Source of the DNA: Chordicoccus furentiruminis
GTDB lineage: Bacteria > Bacillota > Clostridia > Lachnospirales > Lachnospiraceae
Length of the DNA: 64,000 nucleotides
NCBI RefSeq assembly: GCF_019355395.1
Contig: NZ_CP048829.1
Location: 1,701,501 to 1,765,500, forward strand
Reading direction: 5' to 3'
Shown one piece after another: positions 61,535-64,000 of the stretch. Position 1 is the stretch's first letter. Each line of letters starts with the position of its first letter. The position numbers were made by a program, and so were the translations under genes. Below the pieces are notes generated by a model that saw only the letters and a list, made by a program, of their open reading frames with translations, was not told the DNA's origin and made no database searches.

Positions 61535-62434
61535 TTATCCTTTCACCGAACCGACCATGATGCCCGCATCGAAATGCTTCTGGAAGAACGGGAACATCAC
61601 GAGCAGCGGAACGGACGAAATGATGATCGTCGCGTATTTCAGAAGCTCTCCGAGCTGGGCTCTGGCCGCCGTACTCTGCATATCCGCAATCATGCCGGGC
61701 TGCGGCTGATTCTGAATCAGGATCGCCCGGAGTACCAGCTGCAGCGGCTGCTTCACGTCCGAGCTGATGTAGATCAGAGCGTCAAAGTAGCTGTTCCACA
61801 TCCCGACGAACTGCCAGAGCACCAGGACCGCGATTACCGGCTTGCAGACGGGCATCAGCACCTTGAAGAAGTAGGTGACTTCATCGGCGCCGTCCACGGA
61901 GGCCGCTTCCCGGAGCTCCTTCGGAACGCCCTGATAATAGGTGCGGGCGATGATCATGTTCCAGACGCTGAAGGCACCGGGGAGGATCAGAGCCCACATG
62001 GAATCCAGCATGCCGAGATCGCTGATCAGCAGGTAGGTGGGGATCAGGCCGCCGTTAAAGAACATCGTGATGATGAAGATCACGTTGAAGACCTTCCGTC
62101 CCCGGAAGTCCGTTCTTGACATCGGGTAGGCGCATAGCAGCGTCACGAAGACGGAGATCGCCGTGAAGACAGTGGAATACAGGACGGCATTTCCGAACCC
62201 GATCCAGATCTGCTGGTTTTTGATAACCCTCTGATAGGCGGTCAGCGTCCATTTACTGAAGTCAAACGTGATGCCGTGATTCTGAAGAACGACCGGATCG
62301 ATGAAGGACGCCACTACGATGTAAAGAAGAGGAATGATGACGGCGACGACGAAGACGGCGAGAAAGACATTGCCGACAACCGTGATGGTTTTGTCCGATG
62401 CGCCCATTGAGGAGAATTTCTGCTTTGCTTTCAT
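61535..62434 (-). CDS. ABC permease (LplC/YtcP type)
   Basis: About 299 residues with six membrane helices. EAA loop LREAASVDGADEVTYFFKVL; ends KHFDAGIMVGSVKG. AGGAGG at 62449-62444 is 9 bases from ATG 62434 (MKAKQKF) but only 3 from ATG 62440, so 62434 is preferred. It pairs with the LplB-type permease; the ATPase is not nearby. Confidence 0.9.
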   Translation of the reverse strand: MKAKQKFSSMGASDKTITVVGNVFLAVFVVAVIIPLLYIVVASFIDPVVLQNHGITFDFSKWTLTAYQRVIKNQQIWIGFGNAVLYSTVFTAISVFVTLLCAYPMSRTDFRGRKVFNVIFIITMFFNGGLIPTYLLISDLGMLDSMWALILPGAFSVWNMIIARTYYQGVPKELREAASVDGADEVTYFFKVLMPVCKPVIAVLVLWQFVGMWNSYFDALIYISSDVKQPLQLVLRAILIQNQPQPGMIADMQSTAARAQLGELLKYATIIISSVPLLVMFPFFQKHFDAGIMVGSVKG

Positions 62435-62448
62435 GATCATACCCCTCC

Positions 62449-63384
62449 TTAAATTCCCTGACCTTCATTCATTCTGGCGACGATCTTGTTGACCGCGATC
62501 AGAAGGATGACATTGATGACGGTGTTGAAGAGCCCGACCGCCGTGGAAAAGCTGTAATCGCCGTCGAGAAGACCCTTCTTATATACGTAGGTCGCGATGA
62601 TTTCCGAGGAGGGAAGGTTCAGGTCCGTCTGGAGCGCGTAAGCCTTCTCGAATCCGATGCTCATGATGTTGCCGGCCTGAAGGATGAACTGGATCACGAC
62701 CATGTCCTTGATGGCCGGCCAGTCAACCGCCTTGATCTGCTGCCAGATGTTCGCGCCGTCGATGACGGCCGCTTCACGAAGCTCCTGGCTGGCGTTGGAC
62801 AGCGAGGCAGTGTACATGATGGAGGCCCAGCCGGCGCCCTGCCAGATGCCGCTGATGATGTAGATGCTTCGGAAGGCCTCTGGCATCGTCATGAAATTGA
62901 TGCTTGTATGAAAGGCCAGATTGACAGGTCCCGTCACCGAAAGAAGGATCCGGACCATACCGCAGAGGACGATTACGGAGATGAAGTTCGGCATGTAGAG
63001 GATCATCTGGACGCCGCTCTTGAGCTTTTTGTTCTGAATCCGGTTGAGAAGCAGCGCAAGAATAATCGGAACGGGGAAGCCCCAGAGAAGGCCGTAGACA
63101 CTCAGCTTCAGCGTGTTGGCAAGATAAGTCATGAAATCCGGGGAGGTCAGGAACCGCGTGAAGTTCCGGAAGCCGACCCAGTGACTCCCGACGATGCCCT
63201 TGATCGGGTTGAAATCCTGAAACGCGATCAGGATGCCTCCCATCGGGATGTATTTGAAGATCAGCGTCAGCAGCAGCGCAGGGAGCAGAAAAATCAGGTA
63301 CAGCTGCCAGTGCTTTCTGAAATAGTGTCCGAAGCTTTCCTTATGCTTCGGAACGGCCGCGACTGATTGTACGTTATCCGCCAT
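62449..63384 (-). CDS. ABC permease (LplB/YteP type)
   Basis: 311 residues with six membrane helices. Motifs FIPMGGI-like KYIPMGGILIAFQDFNPIKG and EAA loop LREAAVIDGANIWQQIKAVD are diagnostic of the LplB group. GAAAGGAAAGGAAA precedes the start. First gene of the operon, transcribed leftwards from the promoter at 63464-63492. Confidence 0.92.
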   Translation of the reverse strand: MADNVQSVAAVPKHKESFGHYFRKHWQLYLIFLLPALLLTLIFKYIPMGGILIAFQDFNPIKGIVGSHWVGFRNFTRFLTSPDFMTYLANTLKLSVYGLLWGFPVPIILALLLNRIQNKKLKSGVQMILYMPNFISVIVLCGMVRILLSVTGPVNLAFHTSINFMTMPEAFRSIYIISGIWQGAGWASIMYTASLSNASQELREAAVIDGANIWQQIKAVDWPAIKDMVVIQFILQAGNIMSIGFEKAYALQTDLNLPSSEIIATYVYKKGLLDGDYSFSTAVGLFNTVINVILLIAVNKIVARMNEGQGI

Positions 63385-63438
63385 TTTCCTTTCCTTTCAT
63401 TCTGAGAAACAGGTTGGGTGACACATTTTTCACTGATG

Positions 63439-63452
63439 CAAAACCGGTTTTG
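63439..63452. promoter_or_regulatory. perfect LacI-type operator
   Basis: CAAAACCGGTTTTG is a perfect 14-bp palindrome with the central CG typical of LacI-family operators. It covers about +5 to +18 of the leftward transcript, so binding would block the permease operon. The likely repressor is encoded at 63661. Confidence 0.75.
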
Positions 63453-63463
63453 TTTTCATCCTT

Positions 63464-63492
63464 ACTATAGAACGGTGAGACATATGCGTCAA
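63464..63492 (-). promoter_or_regulatory. promoter of the leftward permease operon
   Basis: On the minus strand TTGACG (63492-63487), 17 bases, TATAGT (63469-63464). Confidence 0.75.
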
Positions 63493-63602
63493 TCATAGAT
63501 TTTACAAATGCACAATTAAGAACGAATTTCTGCACAAATAAACAAATACACCGGTTAATTCTTGTGCAACAGTCCGGTAATGTAAAAACGATGATTTTAC
63601 AT

Positions 63603-63631
63603 TTGACACATTCCCGGAGCGGCCCTATACT
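63603..63631 (+). promoter_or_regulatory. promoter of the divergent LacI-family gene
   Basis: TTGACA at 63603-63608, 17 bases, TATACT at 63626-63631, about 30 bases before the start codon. Confidence 0.8.
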
Positions 63632-63660
63632 GAAGAAAAAGAATAAAGGACGGAATGCAT

Positions 63661-64000
63661 ATGGCGAATCGGGTCACAATTCAGGATATTGCCGACGAGC
63701 TCGGCCTTTCCCGCAATACGGTTTCAAAGGCAATCAACAATACAGGCGTTCTGGCGGACGCAACCAGACAGAAGGTCCTCGCGAAAGCGATCGAGATGGG
63801 ATACAAACAGTTCACCTATATGGATATTTCGTCGCTGGAGCCGGAACGGCACAGCGGGGAAGGCGGCGAGATCGCGCTGCTGACGGCGTCGTTCCTCGAT
63901 CATTCGCATTTTGCCTCTTCGATGCTGGACCGCTTCCAGTCGGAAATCAGTCAGCTCGGTTACAGCATGAGCATTCACAATGTCTGCGCCGCCGACCTTC
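63661..64000 (+). CDS. LacI-family regulator, 3' end outside window
   Basis: The first 113 residues are visible. Helix-turn-helix VTIQDIADELGLSRNTVSKA followed by INNTGVLADATRQKVLAKA, then the start of a sensor domain (GEIALLTASFLDHSHFASSM). Linker residues differ from the consensus hinge (YKQFTYMDISSLEPE). AAAGGACGGAATGCAT precedes the ATG. Divergent from the LplB-type permease operon, which it most likely represses through the operator at 63439. Confidence 0.9.
   Translation, partial: MANRVTIQDIADELGLSRNTVSKAINNTGVLADATRQKVLAKAIEMGYKQFTYMDISSLEPERHSGEGGEIALLTASFLDHSHFASSMLDRFQSEISQLGYSMSIHNVCAADL

Overview
The window looks like chromosomal DNA of a fairly GC-rich Clostridia member, most likely Lachnospiraceae. 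This is inferred from strong AGGAGG ribosome sites, TTGACA/TATAAT promoters, several CUT1 sugar transporters without their own ATPase, a Firmicutes-type type VII secretion (T7SS) locus and Clostridia-type IS families. No species marker was seen.

Layout. 1-2490: IS110-family transposase (cut by the window edge) abutting a truncated ISL3 transposase; together they have removed the front of a sugar-binding protein gene. 2492-20526: carbohydrate region. It holds a GH31 alpha-xylosidase; an operon of binding protein, two permeases, an ADP-dependent sugar kinase-family protein and two class II aldolases, followed by an RpiR regulator and a DUF4432 epimerase-like protein; and a second operon of binding protein, two permeases, LacI regulator and GH32 fructosidase with paired operators. 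20720-27070: divergent Crp/Fnr regulator and ferredoxin, then a MarR plus heterodimeric ABC exporter operon. 27253-29511: complete ISAs1-family element with a 9-bp target duplication and an extra gene. 29595-35490: tRNA-Pro followed by an accessory segment bracketed by two arrays of about 134-bp tRNA-derived hairpin repeats. Inside are remnants of IS1380, IS256 and IS1634 elements, a serine recombinase, a putative type I toxin-antitoxin pair and a secreted peptidoglycan-binding-domain protein. 35686-37899: decayed genes, a DUF4160/DUF2442 pair, and broken copies of dinB, a P-type ATPase and a MATE transporter. 38198-53949: T7SS-type island with two secreted proteins, EssC, a YukD-like protein, several WXG100-like proteins, DUF4176, a PP2C phosphatase and a tandemly duplicated Ser/Thr kinase. 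53949-58104: intact dinB and P-type ATPase, whose diverged partial copy lies on the other side of the island. 58233-64000: a third sugar locus (GH32, binding protein, two permeases) facing a LacI regulator, with a perfect operator.

How it fits together. Three fructan/oligosaccharide uptake loci use hairpins next to the binding-protein gene, probably to make excess binding protein, and presumably share an ATPase encoded elsewhere. In the T7SS island a kinase, a phosphatase and an FHA-containing EssC suggest phospho-threonine control of secretion. The segment after tRNA-Pro and the T7SS island are the two accessory regions. The least explained items are the tRNA-derived repeat arrays, the antisense/toxin locus and the kinase duplication whose differences are confined to its N-terminal part.
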